The notes under the pieces were generated by a model. The model saw only the letters and a program-made list of their open reading frames with translations. It ran no database searches and was not told the DNA's origin. The translations under genes and the position numbers were made by a program. A stretch of DNA of 59,659 bases from an uncultured Bacteroidaceae bacterium (GTDB lineage Bacteria > Bacteroidota > Bacteroidia > Bacteroidales > Bacteroidaceae). Each line of letters begins with the position of its first letter. Position 1 is the first letter of the stretch. Below are positions 59,482 to 59,659 of this stretch, piece by piece. The stretch lies in contig CAKRRN010000010.1 of NCBI GenBank assembly GCA_934394435.1, forward strand, positions 1-59,659. The letters run 5' to 3'.

Positions 59482-59659
59482 CCAATCTGTTACGTGATGA
59501 TAACTGAAAAGTCTCGCGAGTCATAGAACTTTGTTTACGCGTTCCGAATGCATCCCAAACAAATGGGGGCTCACCCGATAAACCAAGGGGAGCTTCGGAA
59601 GTAAAATCATAGACATAACCTGTACTTATAAGCCAGCTTGCTTGTCTGTACAAAGGATA
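59482..59659. other. Right-edge intergenic region with hairpin and dispersed motif
   Basis: No credible gene is seen; a short minus-strand frame at 59471-59653 has no recognisable product. TTCCGAA (59542-59548) and TTCGGAA (59594-59600) form inverted arms around the dispersed motif copy at 59566-59591. Confidence 0.55.
59566..59591 (+). repeat. Dispersed 25-bp motif (copy 2)
   Basis: GGGGCTCACCCGATAA followed by ACCAAGGGGA matches the minus-strand copy at 42263-42287 except for one inserted C and two substitutions. Both copies are intergenic. Confidence 0.7.

Noticed and set aside
59471..59653. Minus-strand 60-residue ORF at the right edge
   Set aside because: It contains the dispersed repeat and hairpin and has no recognisable family pattern.

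Overview
The window looks like a chromosomal piece of a Prevotella-like member of the Bacteroidales. The support is: SusC/SusD outer-membrane pairs, surface lipoproteins with Cys followed by acidic residues, promoters of the Bacteroidetes type (TTTG, about 20 bp, TAnnTTTG), an LpxC-FabZ fusion, Na+-pumping decarboxylase genes in the order G-A-B, and proteins with C-terminal sorting-like tails and cohesin-like or dockerin modules. I saw no rRNA, tRNA, CRISPR array, prophage or intact insertion sequence. Nothing was searched against a database; family names come from recognising the translated sequences.

Layout. 0.2-8.2 kb is a dense housekeeping cluster on the + strand: a purM-like gene, prfA, pyrF, lpxD, lpxC-fabZ, lpxA, a small acidic pRiA4b-ORF3-like protein and miaA. 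8.2-9.25 kb is a gene-free island of short phased repeats. 9.25-13.7 kb holds a class A penicillin-binding protein translationally coupled to a Pif1-type helicase with a TPR tail. 13.9-30.2 kb is a duplicated nutrient-uptake locus (fasciclin lipoprotein, SusC, SusD, then the same three families again), followed by a GH29 alpha-L-fucosidase. 31.9-32.5 kb is a scar: a truncated, frameshifted Rpn-type nuclease remnant and a roughly 200-bp MITE-like structured element. 32.6-38.6 kb is a compact four-gene operon: a cohesin-like protein, a giant BspA-like leucine-rich-repeat protein with twelve near-identical 66-bp repeats, a dockerin protein, and a 60-residue peptide.

38.9-51.2 kb returns to core functions: asnA, a BtuB-like receptor, an amidase, an MlaD/MCE protein, dnaA, a nitroreductase fused to what looks like the C-terminal domain of the B12-dependent ribonucleotide reductase, folB and oadG-A-B. 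51.2-53.9 kb has a secreted glycoside hydrolase and rfbC. A minus-strand operon at 58.1-53.9 kb (His/Cys-rich membrane protein, TonB receptor, two His-containing DUF4625-type lipoproteins) looks like a metal-uptake system. The window ends with a BaiN/HI0933-type flavoprotein.

The least explained signals are: (i) intergenic arrays with different sequences that share an 11-bp or 22-23-bp period at several places; (ii) a dispersed inverted motif (CCAATCGGTCATTAG-like) that bounds a structured 200-bp element and also forms a terminator; (iii) the cohesin-like/LRR/dockerin/small-peptide operon; (iv) the nitroreductase-NrdJ tail fusion; (v) the candidate metal-uptake operon.
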